A DNA stretch of 64,000 bases from Actomonas sp051209155 (GTDB taxonomy: Bacteria > Verrucomicrobiota > Verrucomicrobiia > Opitutales > Opitutaceae), in NCBI GenBank assembly GCA_051209155.1, contig JBPJGB010000004.1, one strand, 5' to 3'. The notes beneath the pieces are model-generated. The model ran no database searches. It saw only the letters and a program-made list of their open reading frames with translations, and was not told the DNA's origin. The translations under genes and the position numbers were made by a program. Every line of letters begins with the position of its first letter. Position 1 is the stretch's first letter. Shown in pieces: positions 34,091-42,591 of this stretch.

Positions 34091-34774
34091 TCAATCCGCG
34101 GAGGCGGATTGGAGCAGGTATTCGAACCACGGCAGGTCGTGGGCCGTGGTCAGCTTCGGATTCGGATGGCTGTTCTCGAGGAGCGCGATGGGGTGCCGGA
34201 GCAGTTCCACGGCCGCGGCGTCGTCGGTCAGCTTCACACCGCGATTGGCGGCGCGGTTGTAGGCTTTGACGATGAGTTCGCGTTCAAAAACCTGGGGGGT
34301 CTCCATCGCCCAAAGCGCGCCGCGGTCGAGGGTCTTGAGATGACCATCATCCCGGTGGAGTTTGATCGTGTCGGTGGCGCGATGGGCGAGCACCACGGCG
34401 CCTTCCTTGCGCACGATCTTGTGCAGCGCGATCAGGTGTTCGATGCGCACGAAGGGGCGGGCGCAGTCGTGAATGAACACCTGTTCGATGTCCGCCGGCA
34501 GCGCGTCCAAGGCGTTGGCGACGGAGTATTGGCGTTCACTGCCTCCAGGGACGAAGAGGGTCGGCGTCGGAGCCAAGGCAGTGAGCTCGAGCATCTGACG
34601 CTGGTCGCGGTAGACGATGACGTAGAGGTCGGCTACGCCACTGGCGGCGAAGGTGGCCGCGCTGTGCGAGAACACCGGTTTGCCGGCCAGCGGGGCGAGG
34701 ATTTTGTCATCGACGGCACCGGCCATGCGTTTGCCGGAACCGGCGGCGAGAAGGATGGCGGCGGTGCGGGACAT
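34091..34774 (-). CDS. ispD: 2-C-methyl-D-erythritol 4-phosphate cytidylyltransferase
   Basis: A 227-residue protein. It couples CTP to MEP, the third MEP-pathway step. The nucleotidyltransferase motif ILLAAGSGKRMAGAVDDKI (about 7-25) is present, as are FIHDCARPFV (about 111-120) and a later RAATPQVF-type region seen here as LWAMETPQVFERELI. Upstream of the ATG lies a T-rich leader made of repeated TTTTCAGC words (complement of 34777-34812). It is followed by ispF downstream across a family B repeat. Confidence 0.95.
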   Translation of the reverse strand: MSRTAAILLAAGSGKRMAGAVDDKILAPLAGKPVFSHSAATFAASGVADLYVIVYRDQRQMLELTALAPTPTLFVPGGSERQYSVANALDALPADIEQVFIHDCARPFVRIEHLIALHKIVRKEGAVVLAHRATDTIKLHRDDGHLKTLDRGALWAMETPQVFERELIVKAYNRAANRGVKLTDDAAAVELLRHPIALLENSHPNPKLTTAHDLPWFEYLLQSASAD

Positions 34775-34776
34775 GT

Positions 34777-34812
34777 GGGGAAAAGCTGAAAAGCTAAAAA
34801 CTGAAAAGCTGA
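34777..34812 (-). repeat. T-rich (TTTTCAGC)n leader directly before ispD
   Basis: Read toward the gene, the leader is CAGCTTTTCAGTTTTTAGC then TTTTCAGCTTTTCCCCAC and the ATG. Closely similar leaders precede pyrF (36122-36168) and argA (50826-50862). Such a pyrimidine tract leaves little room for a Shine-Dalgarno site. Confidence 0.6.
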
Positions 34813-34886
34813 GTTCCAGAGGTGGAGCAACCTTTTGAACAGGGGCTTAGAGTGCCGCAATTGACGGACGTTCCGTCAAACGAATC

Positions 34887-34950
34887 TGGTGGGGGCTGGT
34901 TGCTGGTGGGTGCTAGTTGCTGGTGGGGGCTGGTCGCTGGTGGGCTGGGC
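34887..34950. repeat. GCTGGT-rich tract (family C)
   Basis: Repeats of GGTTGCTGGTGGGTGCTAG and GGTCGCTGGTGGGCTGG. It lies in the 641-bp gap (34775-35415) between ispD and pyrF, next to two family A units. No gene is seen in that gap. Confidence 0.65.
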
Positions 34951-34970
34951 GGAGGGGCAACGCTGGTTTA

Positions 34971-35199
34971 AACCGCAGAATACGCAGATGGGCGCGGATA
35001 GCGGGGAGGCAGGGCTGGATTTTGAACCACTGATGTCACAGATGGGCACAGATCCGAGGGGCAACGAAGACGCGGTCGGGGATCGCCGCGTTCGCGGGAC
35101 AGGCGTCCGCGTCCGCCTTGTGGTGAGTGGGTGGACGCCGACCTCCGGACGGCGTGAGGGCGGCGGAGTGGATCAGCGACTATCTGCGCCATCTGCGGT
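34971..35199. repeat. Family A dispersed repeat, copy 3
   Basis: A full unit. The outer left arm is AACCGCAGAATACGCAGATG, and the inner left arm is AACCACTGATGTCACAGATG with GGGCACAGATCCGAGG. The core has GATCGCCGCGTTCGCGGGAC, GGCGTCCGCGTCCGCC and GGGTGGACGCCGACC. The right arm is GGATCAGCGACTATCTGCGC and ATCTGCGGT. The outer arms are inverted relative to each other. Confidence 0.85.
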
Positions 35200-35232
35200 A
35201 AAACGTCGCTTGGTCGGCGGTTGGTACTGGCT

Positions 35233-35390
35233 GCTGATAACGCGGATGGGCGCGGATAGCGGTGAGGCAACGAGGGTTTTGGGACCGCAGATGTAGCAGA
35301 TGTTGAGAGGCACCCTGGTTTTTTGAACCACTGATGACACAGATGGGCACAGATCCGTGAGGCAACGAGGACGCGGTGATCCGGACGGTG
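35233..35390. repeat. Family A repeat, degenerate partial copy 4
   Basis: Left-type motifs only: GCTGATAACGCGGATGGGCG, ACCGCAGATGTAGCAGATG and AACCACTGATGACACAGATG with GGGCACAGATCCGTGAGG. It stops within the core at GACGCGGTGATCCGGACGG. It follows copy 3 in the same orientation. Confidence 0.7.
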
Positions 35391-35415
35391 TTGTGGCAGC
35401 CGGCGAAACGGGGGC

Positions 35416-36111
35416 CTACGCGAGGTTGAGCTCGGTGATGATGGAGCGGGCGGCGGCGGCGGGATCGGGGGCTTTGAGGATGGGGCGGCCGACGACGATG
35501 TGCGTCGAGCCGGCGCGGGCGGCGTCGGCCGGGGTCATGATGCGGGATTGATCGCCTTTGTCGGCGCCGACTGGACGGATGCCGGGCGTGACCAACTGGG
35601 TATCGGCCGGAAGTTCGGCATGCAGTTGAGCGACTTCGAGCGGGGAACAGACGAATCCGCTCATGCCGGCTTCGACGCCGAGCGCGGCGAGGCGGCTGAC
35701 TTGCGCGGCGGGGGCGTCGCTGCAGCCGATCGCGGCCAAGGCCTCGGCGTTCATGGAGGTGAGCACGGTGACACCGAGCAGTTGCAGGTCGGGCTTGGTT
35801 TCCTGCTGCGCGGCCACCGCGGCGGCCATCATCTCGCGTCCTCCCAAGGTATGGATTGTGAGCATGTCGATGGGCAGGACCGAGAGCGACTCCACGGCTT
35901 TGGCCACCGTGTTGGGGATGTCGTGCAGTTTGAGATCGAGGAAGATCTTGAAGCCGAGGTCGGAAACCTCGCGCACCCAGTCCGGGCCGTGGGCGGTGAA
36001 CATCTGCAGGCCGATCTTCACCCAAGGCAGGGAGCCCTGCAGCTGCTGGAGCAGCGGGCGGGCGGTTTCGCGATCCGGAACGTCGAGGGCGAGGATGAGT
36101 TGGGTGGGCAT
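35416..36111 (-). CDS. pyrF: Orotidine 5'-phosphate decarboxylase
   Basis: A 231-residue protein from ATG 36111 (MPTQLILALDVPDRE). It decarboxylates OMP to UMP, the last step of pyrimidine synthesis. The catalytic FLDLKLHDIPNT (Asp-x-Lys-x2-Asp, about 58-69) is intact, as are the N-terminal ALDVPD and the C-terminal VTPGIRPVGADKGDQSR phosphate-binding loop with VVGRPI. A T-rich leader like those of ispD and argA lies just upstream. It is monocistronic, with repeat-filled gaps on both sides. Confidence 0.95.
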   Translation of the reverse strand: MPTQLILALDVPDRETARPLLQQLQGSLPWVKIGLQMFTAHGPDWVREVSDLGFKIFLDLKLHDIPNTVAKAVESLSVLPIDMLTIHTLGGREMMAAAVAAQQETKPDLQLLGVTVLTSMNAEALAAIGCSDAPAAQVSRLAALGVEAGMSGFVCSPLEVAQLHAELPADTQLVTPGIRPVGADKGDQSRIMTPADAARAGSTHIVVGRPILKAPDPAAAARSIITELNLA

Positions 36112-36121
36112 TGGGGAGGAG

Positions 36122-36235
36122 GAGAACGGAAAAGCTGAAAAGCTAAAATGCTGAAAAACTGAAATCTGGGTGCTGGTCGCTGGTGGACGGTCGCTGGTGG
36201 CTGGTGGCAGGTGGGCTGGTGGCGGCGCGGAGCGC
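36122..36235. repeat. T-rich pyrF leader followed by GCTGGT-rich tract
   Basis: On the + strand GGAAAAGCTGAAAAGCTAAA and ATGCTGAAAAACTGAAATC (36126-36168) make the complement of a TTTTCAGC leader for pyrF. Next come GGTGCTGGTCGCTGGTGGAC and GGTCGCTGGTGGCTGGTGGC (family C). The whole 419-bp gap to ispE has no gene other than these repeats and the palindromes at 36295. Confidence 0.65.
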
Positions 36236-36294
36236 CGCAGTTGAAGTGGAAAGTTCAAGTTTAAGAGAGGTGGTGTGTCCGGCTGACGCACTGC

Positions 36295-36354
36295 GGGTTT
36301 GGCGAGCCAAACCCCTACATGGGGCTAGGTGTAGGGGCGTGGCTTGCCACGCCC
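36295..36354. repeat. Palindromic two-hairpin repeat (family F) before ispE
   Basis: GGGTTTGGCGAGCCAAACCC is a perfect palindrome. It is followed by CTACA...TGTAG and GGGCGTGGCTTGCCACGCCC, a second perfect palindrome. The same unit, slightly changed, is inside the gspB-like gene (28643-28706). Confidence 0.8.
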
Positions 36355-36530
36355 GACGGCGGTGGAGTGGTGGACTTGGGACTGGTGGCTGGGACCGAAG
36401 GGCAGGGGAGCGCCCGCACGCGGGCTGCCTTCATGGTGGTTCGGTTGCTGCCTGGTCGTTTTGCGCTTTTCGGCTCAAGTGGTGGTTTACCCTCGTTTGT
36501 CATCCGCCGGGTGCTCAGATTCCGCCGACT

Positions 36531-37433
36531 GTGGAGAACGCTCAGACCTATTTTTGCCCGGCGAAGATCAATGCGTTTTTGGCGGTGACCGACCGACGGG
36601 AGGACGGCTTTCATGAGCTCGTGTCGATCGTGGCCCCCTTGGCATTTGGGGATGAACTGACCGTGGCGCCCCGACCGGAGGCGGGATTCGCGCTGACTTG
36701 TGATGATCCGGCGGTGCCGCTGGGCGGAGACAATTTGGTGCTGCGGGCCGCCGAACGCTTTCGCGAGCAGACCGGCTACGCCGGCGGTGCGGCGTTTCAT
36801 TTGGTCAAACGGGTGCCGATGGGAGCGGGCCTAGGCGGCGGCAGCAGCAACGCGGCGATGGCTTTGCGTGCCTTGAACGAGCTTGCGGACCACGCGCTTG
36901 AACCCGAGCAAGTGCACGAACTCGCGGCCGAGATCGGTTCGGATTGCCCGTTGTTTCTGGCCGACGGGCCGATGATCATGCGGGGACGGGGCGAGCATCT
37001 GGAGCCGTTGCCGGGACAGGCCGCTGATCGGCTGGCGGCGCTGCGACTGCTGGTGTTCAAACCGGCCTTTGGCATCAACACGGCCTGGGCCTACCACACG
37101 CTCGCCGCCGGGGCGCCGGCGGGTTATCTGCCGAAACCGGACGCCGAGGCGTGGGTGAAGGCCTGGTGCCACGCGGCGCGCGCGTCGGTGCACGACTTGG
37201 GGTTCAATTCCCTCGAGGTGCCGGCCTTCGGCAAGTTCATCGCGCTGCCGACGATGATTCGGCAGCTCCATGAGGTCCATGGGGTGCGGGCACGCATGAG
37301 TGGCAGCGGCAGCGCGTGCTACGCTTTCCTGGAGGACGGCGTCGAGGCAGAGGCGGTCATCGCGACCGTGCGGGAAGGTTGGGGGGACTCGGCGTGGTGC
37401 ATTGTCACCCGGGTGTTGCGTTCCCATTTGTAA
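36531..37433 (+). CDS. ispE: 4-diphosphocytidyl-2-C-methyl-D-erythritol kinase
   Basis: About 300 residues from GTG 36531 (MENAQTYFCPAKINAFLAV). The frame is open 348 bp further upstream, but that part crosses repeats. This GHMP kinase phosphorylates CDP-ME in the MEP pathway. It shows PAKINAFLAVTDRREDGFHE (about 10-29), the ATP-binding PMGAGLGGGSSNAAMAL (about 98-114) and a C-terminal GVRARMSGSGSACYAF. With ispD and ispF nearby, three consecutive MEP steps are encoded within 4 kb, though on both strands. Confidence 0.92.
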   Translation: MENAQTYFCPAKINAFLAVTDRREDGFHELVSIVAPLAFGDELTVAPRPEAGFALTCDDPAVPLGGDNLVLRAAERFREQTGYAGGAAFHLVKRVPMGAGLGGGSSNAAMALRALNELADHALEPEQVHELAAEIGSDCPLFLADGPMIMRGRGEHLEPLPGQAADRLAALRLLVFKPAFGINTAWAYHTLAAGAPAGYLPKPDAEAWVKAWCHAARASVHDLGFNSLEVPAFGKFIALPTMIRQLHEVHGVRARMSGSGSACYAFLEDGVEAEAVIATVREGWGDSAWCIVTRVLRSHL

Positions 37434-37535
37434 ATCCGGATTGACCCCTCCGGGAGGGGGAAGGTTATCGTGGGGAGCCGCCCCCGGGAGGCGCCGCCTA
37501 ATTTCGTTTTCATCCCCTTATCTCCGCCAAGCCAC

Positions 37536-39299
37536 ATGTCCGCAACCGAGCCCAAACCCGAGGTGATTCTGCACGGAATCTCCGCCTCGCCGGGAATCGC
37601 TTACGGGCCCACTTTTGTCTACCGCAAGGCGGAGTTGGAGGTGCCGGAGTATCAGATTTCTGAGGACAAGCGCCCTGCCGAAATTGAACGCTTCAATCAG
37701 GCGCTGATGGCCACGCGGGGGCAGATCACGGTGATCCGCGATCAGGTGGAAAAGAACCTGGGCGAAGAAGAGGCGCAGATCTTTGACGCGCACCTGATGG
37801 TGCTGGAGGATCAGGCGCTCATCTCCGAAACCGAGCGCGAAATCCATACGACCGGCAAGAACGTGGAGGCCTGTTTCAACACGGTCGCGCAGCGTTACAT
37901 TCGTGCCTTTGCGGAGATCGACGATGAATACCTGCGCGAGCGCGCGGGCGACATTCGCGATGTCGCGTTCCGCGTGCTCCACAACCTGATGGGGCAGACC
38001 GCCGAGAGTCTGAGCGAACTGTTGGGGCGTCGCATCGTGGTGGCCGATGACATCGCGCCGTCCGACGCGGCGACGCTCGATCGTTCGTCCGCCCTCGGCA
38101 TCGTCACCGAGTCCGGCAGCAAGACCAGTCACGCGGTCATCGTGGCCCGCTCCATGAAGGTGCCCGCGGTGGTCGGCGTGCGCGGGGTGATGGAGCAGAT
38201 CAAGGATGGCGAGGAAGTCATCGTCGATGGCTACGACGGGGTCGTGATCATCCGCCCGAGCAAGCAGACCCTTTATCGTTACGGTGAGCTGCGGTCGGAA
38301 AAGCAGAGTTTCGAGAAACGACTGATGGACGCGGTGCACGAACCGTGCGTCACCCGGGACGGCGTGGCGGTGCCGCTGCGCGCCAACATCGAAAAGGCCG
38401 ACGAGGTGGGGCTGGTCCGCGAACACGCGGCGGAGGGCGTCGGCTTGTTCCGCTCCGAATACCTCTACCTGGCCGCGCCCCGCATTCCGTCCGAGGAGGA
38501 ACAGTTTGCCGATTACCGCGCGGTGGCGGAGTCGTTTGGCGAGCATCCGGTGGTCATCCGCACGCTCGACTTGGGCGGCGACAAACCCATGAGCGGCGCG
38601 CCGCATTTGTTTCCGCGGGAGGAAAATCCGTTCCTCGGGTTCCGTGCGATTCGGTTCTGTCTCGAACACCGCGATATATTCAAAGCCCAACTTCGGGCGA
38701 TCCTGCGCGCGAGCGCGGTGGGCAACGTCCACCTGATGTTCCCGATGATCAGTGGCACCAAGGAGCTGCGCGAAGCGCGTGCACTGCTGGCGGAATGCCA
38801 ACAGGAACTCGACGCGGCGGGCCAAGCCTACAATCCGAACATGCCGGTGGGGAGCATGATCGAGATTCCGAGTGCGGCCCTCACGGCCGACCGGCTCGCG
38901 CAGGAGTGCGATTTCTTCAGCATCGGCACCAACGACCTCATTCAATACCTGATTGCGATTGATCGGGTGAATGAACGCACGGCGCACCTTTATGAGCCGG
39001 CGCATCCGGCGGTGTTGCGCGTGTTGCGCGAGGTGGTGCAGGCGGCGCATGCGGCCGGCATCAAGGTCAGCGTGTGCGGCGAAATGGCAGGGGACCCGGT
39101 TTATGTGCCGCTGTTGCTCGGCATCGGGGTGGACGAGCTCAGCATGACGCCACCGCTGTTGCCGGCGGCCAAGTATCTCATCCGCAACATGCGCATGGAC
39201 GAGGCCCGTGCTTTGGCTGAGCGGACGAAGGAGATGGATTCACCGGAGGAAATCGAGAAGCTGTGCATCGATTTTTACCGGGCGCACATGCGGTCGTAG
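37536..39299 (+). CDS. ptsI: Phosphoenolpyruvate-protein phosphotransferase (PTS enzyme I)
   Basis: A 587-residue protein from ATG 37536 (MSATEPKPEVILHGISASPG). It takes phosphate from PEP and passes it to HPr. The phospho-histidine is His199 in GSKTSHAVIVARS. The PEP-binding TIM barrel has LFRSEYLYL, IRTLDLGGDKP and SIGTNDLIQYLIAIDRVNE, and the active-site Cys lies in VSVCGEMAGDP. The length matches canonical enzyme I with no N-terminal GAF domain. No HPr or EII gene is seen here. The start of translation is about 100 bp after ispE. Confidence 0.95.
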   Translation: MSATEPKPEVILHGISASPGIAYGPTFVYRKAELEVPEYQISEDKRPAEIERFNQALMATRGQITVIRDQVEKNLGEEEAQIFDAHLMVLEDQALISETEREIHTTGKNVEACFNTVAQRYIRAFAEIDDEYLRERAGDIRDVAFRVLHNLMGQTAESLSELLGRRIVVADDIAPSDAATLDRSSALGIVTESGSKTSHAVIVARSMKVPAVVGVRGVMEQIKDGEEVIVDGYDGVVIIRPSKQTLYRYGELRSEKQSFEKRLMDAVHEPCVTRDGVAVPLRANIEKADEVGLVREHAAEGVGLFRSEYLYLAAPRIPSEEEQFADYRAVAESFGEHPVVIRTLDLGGDKPMSGAPHLFPREENPFLGFRAIRFCLEHRDIFKAQLRAILRASAVGNVHLMFPMISGTKELREARALLAECQQELDAAGQAYNPNMPVGSMIEIPSAALTADRLAQECDFFSIGTNDLIQYLIAIDRVNERTAHLYEPAHPAVLRVLREVVQAAHAAGIKVSVCGEMAGDPVYVPLLLGIGVDELSMTPPLLPAAKYLIRNMRMDEARALAERTKEMDSPEEIEKLCIDFYRAHMRS

Positions 39300-39334
39300 C
39301 TGGGGGGACCGGGCGGGTGGGCAACGCTGGTTTT

Positions 39335-39563
39335 AACCGCAGATTACGCAGATGGGCGCGGAAAGCGGAGAGGCAGGGCTGGTTTTTGAACCACTGATGT
39401 CACAGATGGGCACAGATCCGAGAGGCAACGAAGACGCGGTCGGGGATCGCCACGTTCGCGGGACAGGCGTCCGCGTCCACCTTGTGGTGAGTGGGTGGAC
39501 GCCGACCTCCGGACGGCGTGAGGGCGGCGGAGTGGATCTGCGTCTATCTGCGAAATCTGCGGT
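39335..39563. repeat. Family A dispersed repeat, copy 5
   Basis: A well-preserved unit: AACCGCAGATTACGCAGATG as outer left arm, AACCACTGATGTCACAGATG as inner left arm and the core with GGGACAGGCGTCCGCGTCC. The hairpin is CGTCCACC/GGTGGACG around TTGTGGTGAGTG. GGATCTGCGTCTATCTGCG and AATCTGCGGT form the right arm. It occupies almost the whole gap between ptsI and the next gene. Confidence 0.88.
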
Positions 39564-39587
39564 GCCACACTCCGCTGCCGAGGGCGC

Positions 39588-40958
39588 TCAGAAGTTGGCG
39601 CTGGTTTCGAGCTGGGCGCCGGGAGCGAGTTCGATTTCGCCGAGGGTGGTGCATTCGATCTGGTCGTTCTTCCAGATGGAGACCTTCACGGGTGCGGTGG
39701 CGGCGTCGGTTTCCCAGCGCCATTTCCCAATCGAAACAAATTGCAGGGGCGTGCCTTCCTCGCGGCTGAGGCCGGGGCCGTCGCCGCGGATGAACAAGCG
39801 GTTGCCGATGCCGATGTAGGCGGTGACCGTGAGTCGCGTCAGGCCGTCTGACGAGAGCGAAGGTTCGGGTGGTGGCTCGTCGTCAAATGGCGCGGCTTCG
39901 CCGGAAACTTCGTCGGTGTCGGTCTCGTCTGCGACCGCCGTGACTTCGCTGGAGGCTGTTTCGGGTTCGGCCTCAAGCTCCGGCGCGGAGTCTGATGGCT
40001 CCTCCTCATCCTCAGGTTCCTCCGTCGGTTCTGCAGCAGTCGGTTCCGGCGGCGCCGCCGCATCCATCGAATCGAAGAGGGAGGGCTCGACGGCTTTGGG
40101 GGCGGTCTTGCGCGGCTTCTTCTTGGGCTTGGGCGGTGCTTCCGCCTTTGTTTCCGGTTCCGGCTCCGGCGTAGGTTCCGGCGCGGCCGCGGTCTCTTCG
40201 GCTGGTGGTTCCGCAGCCGTTTCCGGATCCGGTTCGGTGGACGCTGGCGCGGCCGGTTCTGGCTCCGGCGTGGGTTCCGGTTCCGGCTCAGGTTCGGGCT
40301 CGGGTTTGAGTTCCGGTTCGGGCGCCGACGCCAGTGCCGGTGTCGGTGCGGGAGTTGGAGCGGGCACGGGCGCGACTTTGAGTGCGGCCACTTGCGAATC
40401 CAGTTCGCCCAAGCGCGCGCTCAAGCGGGATTCCAAGTCGCCGATCTGTTCGCTCAGTTTTTCCAGGAGCTGGGTGGTGGATTCGGTCGAGCCGGACTGT
40501 TCTTCGCGGAGCTGGTCGAAGTCGTTGCGCAGGGCTTCAACCGCGGTGGCGTGCTGGTGGTTCTCCTTGGATTTGGCGGACTGGCGGGCGGCTTCAATCT
40601 TGGCCGGGAGTTCCTCCAATGAATGCAGGTTGCGCTTGGTGACCTCGGCGATCTCGTGCAGGCCGTTGGCGGCGATGCTGGCTTGGTCGGCGGCGGCGGA
40701 GGTGGTGCGCGTGAGGGCTTCGAGCGCGCCTTGGCGCTCAATCAGCTGCTGCTCCTGCTTCCGTGCGTAGGTGATCAGAAACGGGGCCAGAAAACAGGTC
40801 ACGCCGAGCCCGGCGCAGGCAATGATTGCCACCACTTGGGCGGTGGTCGGGGTTTCACCGAGCCGGTAGAGCAGGGTGGTCGCGACGCCGAGTAGAATCA
40901 CGTCGCCGATGATGAAGGGAATTTTGGGGAGCTTCGGGGCGTCGTCGGGGAGTTCCAT
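39588..40958 (-). CDS. Membrane-anchored coiled-coil protein with Glu-Pro-rich region
   Basis: About 456 residues from ATG 40958 (MELPDDAPKLPKIPFIIGDV); the frame is open for 42 codons upstream. Two membrane helices (about 13-31 and 40-60) are followed by a coiled coil (about 65-190, rich in Gln, Glu, Ala). A long low-complexity region of Pro-Glu and Ala-Pro repeats (about 195-370) leads to a C-terminal globular segment (about 385-456). I do not recognise a family for the whole protein. The layout suggests an inner-membrane protein with a long extended arm, possibly spanning the periplasm or scaffolding in the cytoplasm. Confidence 0.7.
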   Translation of the reverse strand: MELPDDAPKLPKIPFIIGDVILLGVATTLLYRLGETPTTAQVVAIIACAGLGVTCFLAPFLITYARKQEQQLIERQGALEALTRTTSAAADQASIAANGLHEIAEVTKRNLHSLEELPAKIEAARQSAKSKENHQHATAVEALRNDFDQLREEQSGSTESTTQLLEKLSEQIGDLESRLSARLGELDSQVAALKVAPVPAPTPAPTPALASAPEPELKPEPEPEPEPEPTPEPEPAAPASTEPDPETAAEPPAEETAAAPEPTPEPEPETKAEAPPKPKKKPRKTAPKAVEPSLFDSMDAAAPPEPTAAEPTEEPEDEEEPSDSAPELEAEPETASSEVTAVADETDTDEVSGEAAPFDDEPPPEPSLSSDGLTRLTVTAYIGIGNRLFIRGDGPGLSREEGTPLQFVSIGKWRWETDAATAPVKVSIWKNDQIECTTLGEIELAPGAQLETSANF

Positions 40959-41082
40959 GTGACGGAGCGAAAGCGAAACGGAAAACCGGTCGCACGGGAA
41001 CGCTGAATTTTTGCGAAGTGACCAATGGGCGGACCTTTGGGTTGCGCGGCGGGGCGGGGGCACGCAGCTTTTGCCCAGCGAC

Positions 41083-41364
41083 ATGAACTTCCCTCACTTC
41101 GTGCGCATCGAACAGGAAGCCACCGACGGCTCGACGCAGTATTTTGTGGTCCACACGCATGACCCGAAGATGGCCGTGCGCTTCGCGGCCGAGACGGTGA
41201 ATGGACGAGTGAAACCGGGCACGATTCAACACATGTCGGTGCCAAATTCGTGGGCGGGGCAATATTCCCAATACGCCAAACTCCTCTCGAAAGCGGAAGC
41301 GTTCTTTCGCGAGTCGTTGCTCAGCGAAGACGAGCGCATGGTGCGCAACCGACTGCAGCGGTAG
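41083..41364 (+). CDS. Small conserved hypothetical protein
   Basis: A 93-residue protein from ATG 41083 (MNFPHFVRIEQEATDGSTQY). It is divergent from the coiled-coil gene. It has mixed charged and aromatic residues and no signal or membrane helix. Segments such as YFVVHTHDPKMAVRFAAETV and SQYAKLLSKAEAFFRESLLS look like an alpha/beta domain. I do not recognise the family. The upstream sequence has no strong ribosome binding site. Confidence 0.6.
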   Translation: MNFPHFVRIEQEATDGSTQYFVVHTHDPKMAVRFAAETVNGRVKPGTIQHMSVPNSWAGQYSQYAKLLSKAEAFFRESLLSEDERMVRNRLQR

Positions 41365-41392
41365 GGCGGCGTCGGCGAGCGCGCCTTGGCTT

Positions 41393-41773
41393 TCAGTGCA
41401 GCGTCCGCCAAGTGCGGCCGAGCAGAGAGATGAGAATGCCGATGCGAATGGCGCCCTCAAAGGTGAGGATCACCAAGATCCACTTCAGGCCGGCGTTCCG
41501 GCGCAACGCGTAGCCAATCAGCGAGACTCCGATGAGGATGCACATGTGCACACGCGAGAAAGGGAAGTAGAGCATACCGCCCATCCACAACCAGTAGATG
41601 ACGAGCATGAACACCCACCAACCCGCCACCCGGTTCGACGGGCCGTCGAGCCGGGGGTCGGTGCCGCGTTTGATCTGTTTCACGCCGACGTGACGTTCGC
41701 TCACCACGAGTTGCGCCAGCTCGAAGACCAGGAAAAACGGGGCGGCAAAGACAGCGGACGGAACGGAAAACAT
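41393..41773 (-). CDS. Small integral membrane protein, unknown function
   Basis: A 126-residue protein with four hydrophobic helices (about 4-22, 48-68, 72-90 and 96-116). The first loop has HVGVKQIKRGTDPRLDG and the later SLIGYALRRNAGLKW. I do not recognise a family. It is convergent with the small gene before it, about 30 bp apart. Codon use matches the chromosome, supporting a real gene. Confidence 0.62.
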   Translation of the reverse strand: MFSVPSAVFAAPFFLVFELAQLVVSERHVGVKQIKRGTDPRLDGPSNRVAGWWVFMLVIYWLWMGGMLYFPFSRVHMCILIGVSLIGYALRRNAGLKWILVILTFEGAIRIGILISLLGRTWRTLH

Positions 41774-41819
41774 GGGTGACTCAGAGGAAACGGGAAAACT
41801 CCGCCGCGCAAACGAGGAA

Positions 41820-41875
41820 ATGGCTGGGAGCTGGAGACTGGGAGCTGGTGGGCTGGTTGCTGGGAACAGGGAGGC
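41820..41875. repeat. GCTGGT/GGGAGCTGG tract (family C)
   Basis: GGCTGGGAGCTGGAGACTGG, GAGCTGGTGGGCTGGTTGC and GGGAACAGGG precede family A copy 6. It is similar to the right arm around the four-helix-bundle gene. Confidence 0.6.
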
Positions 41876-41888
41876 AGGGATGGTTTTT

Positions 41889-42117
41889 GACCGCGGATGA
41901 CGCAGATGGGCGCGGATAGCTGAGAGGCAGGGCTGGATTTTGAACCACTGAGGTCACAGATGGGCGCAGATCCGAGGGGCAACGAAGTCGCGCTCGGGGA
42001 TCGCCGCGTTCGCGGGACAGGCGTCGGCGGCCACCTTGTGTTGAGTGGGTGGACGCCGACCTCCGGACGGCGTGAGGGCGGCGGAGTGGATCTGCGGCTA
42101 TCTGCGCCATCTGCGGT
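41889..42117. repeat. Family A dispersed repeat, copy 6
   Basis: GACCGCGGATGACGCAGATG, AACCACTGAGGTCACAGATG, the core with CGGGACAGGCGTCGGCGG and CACCTTGTGTTGAGTGGGTG, then GGATCTGCGGCTATCTGCGC and ATCTGCGGT. It is followed in direct orientation by copy 7 after 29 bp (ACCTCGCTTGGTCGGTGG). The 818-bp gap 41774-42591 holds no gene other than these repeats. Confidence 0.88.
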
Positions 42118-42146
42118 CAAACCTCGCTTGGTCGGTGGTTGGTTTT

Positions 42147-42417
42147 AACCGCAGATCAAGCAGATGAGCGCGGATAGCGGAGAGGCAACGCGGGTATTGG
42201 GGCCGCGGATGAGGCAGATGTTGAGAGGCACCGTGGGTTATTAACCACTGAGGTCACAGATGGGCACAGATCCGAGGGGCAACGAAGTCGCGGTCGGGGA
42301 TCGCCGCGTTCGCGGGACAGGCGTCGGCGTTGACCTTGTGGTGAGTTGGTGGACGCCGACCTCCGGACGGCGTGAGGGCGGCGGAGTGGATCTGTGGCTA
42401 TCTGCTTGATCTGCGGT
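42147..42417. repeat. Family A dispersed repeat, copy 7 (long form)
   Basis: AACCGCAGATCAAGCAGATG, a middle motif (GGCCGCGGATGAGGCAGATG), then AACCACTGAGGTCACAGATG and the core. The right arm is GGATCTGTGGCTATCTGC with TTGATCTGCGGT. It is in tandem with copy 6 and nearly identical over the core. Confidence 0.88.
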
Positions 42418-42446
42418 CAAACCTCGCTTGGTCGGCGGTTGGTTTT

Positions 42447-42475
42447 AACCGCAGATGGCGCCGATGCGGTGAGGC
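42447..42475. repeat. Family A repeat, truncated copy 8
   Basis: Only the left arm AACCGCAGATGGCGCCGATG and GGTGAGGC remain, after the same linker (ACCTCGCTTGGTCGGCGG) that joins copies 6 and 7. This indicates a third tandem unit that was lost or never completed. Confidence 0.65.
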
Positions 42476-42591
42476 CCTCCTCCGCTAGAGGGGGCGGTGG
42501 TTCTCCGGCGGTTCCTTTGTGCGATGCGCGTGCGATCGTTGCATTTATGGCGTTGCGGCGGACGGGGCGGGTTTCGCAACGTGGTCGGCCA

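Noticed and set aside
37536..39299. Nitrogen-type enzyme I (PtsP)
   Set aside because: There is no N-terminal GAF domain; the protein starts directly with the enzyme I N-terminal domain at canonical length.
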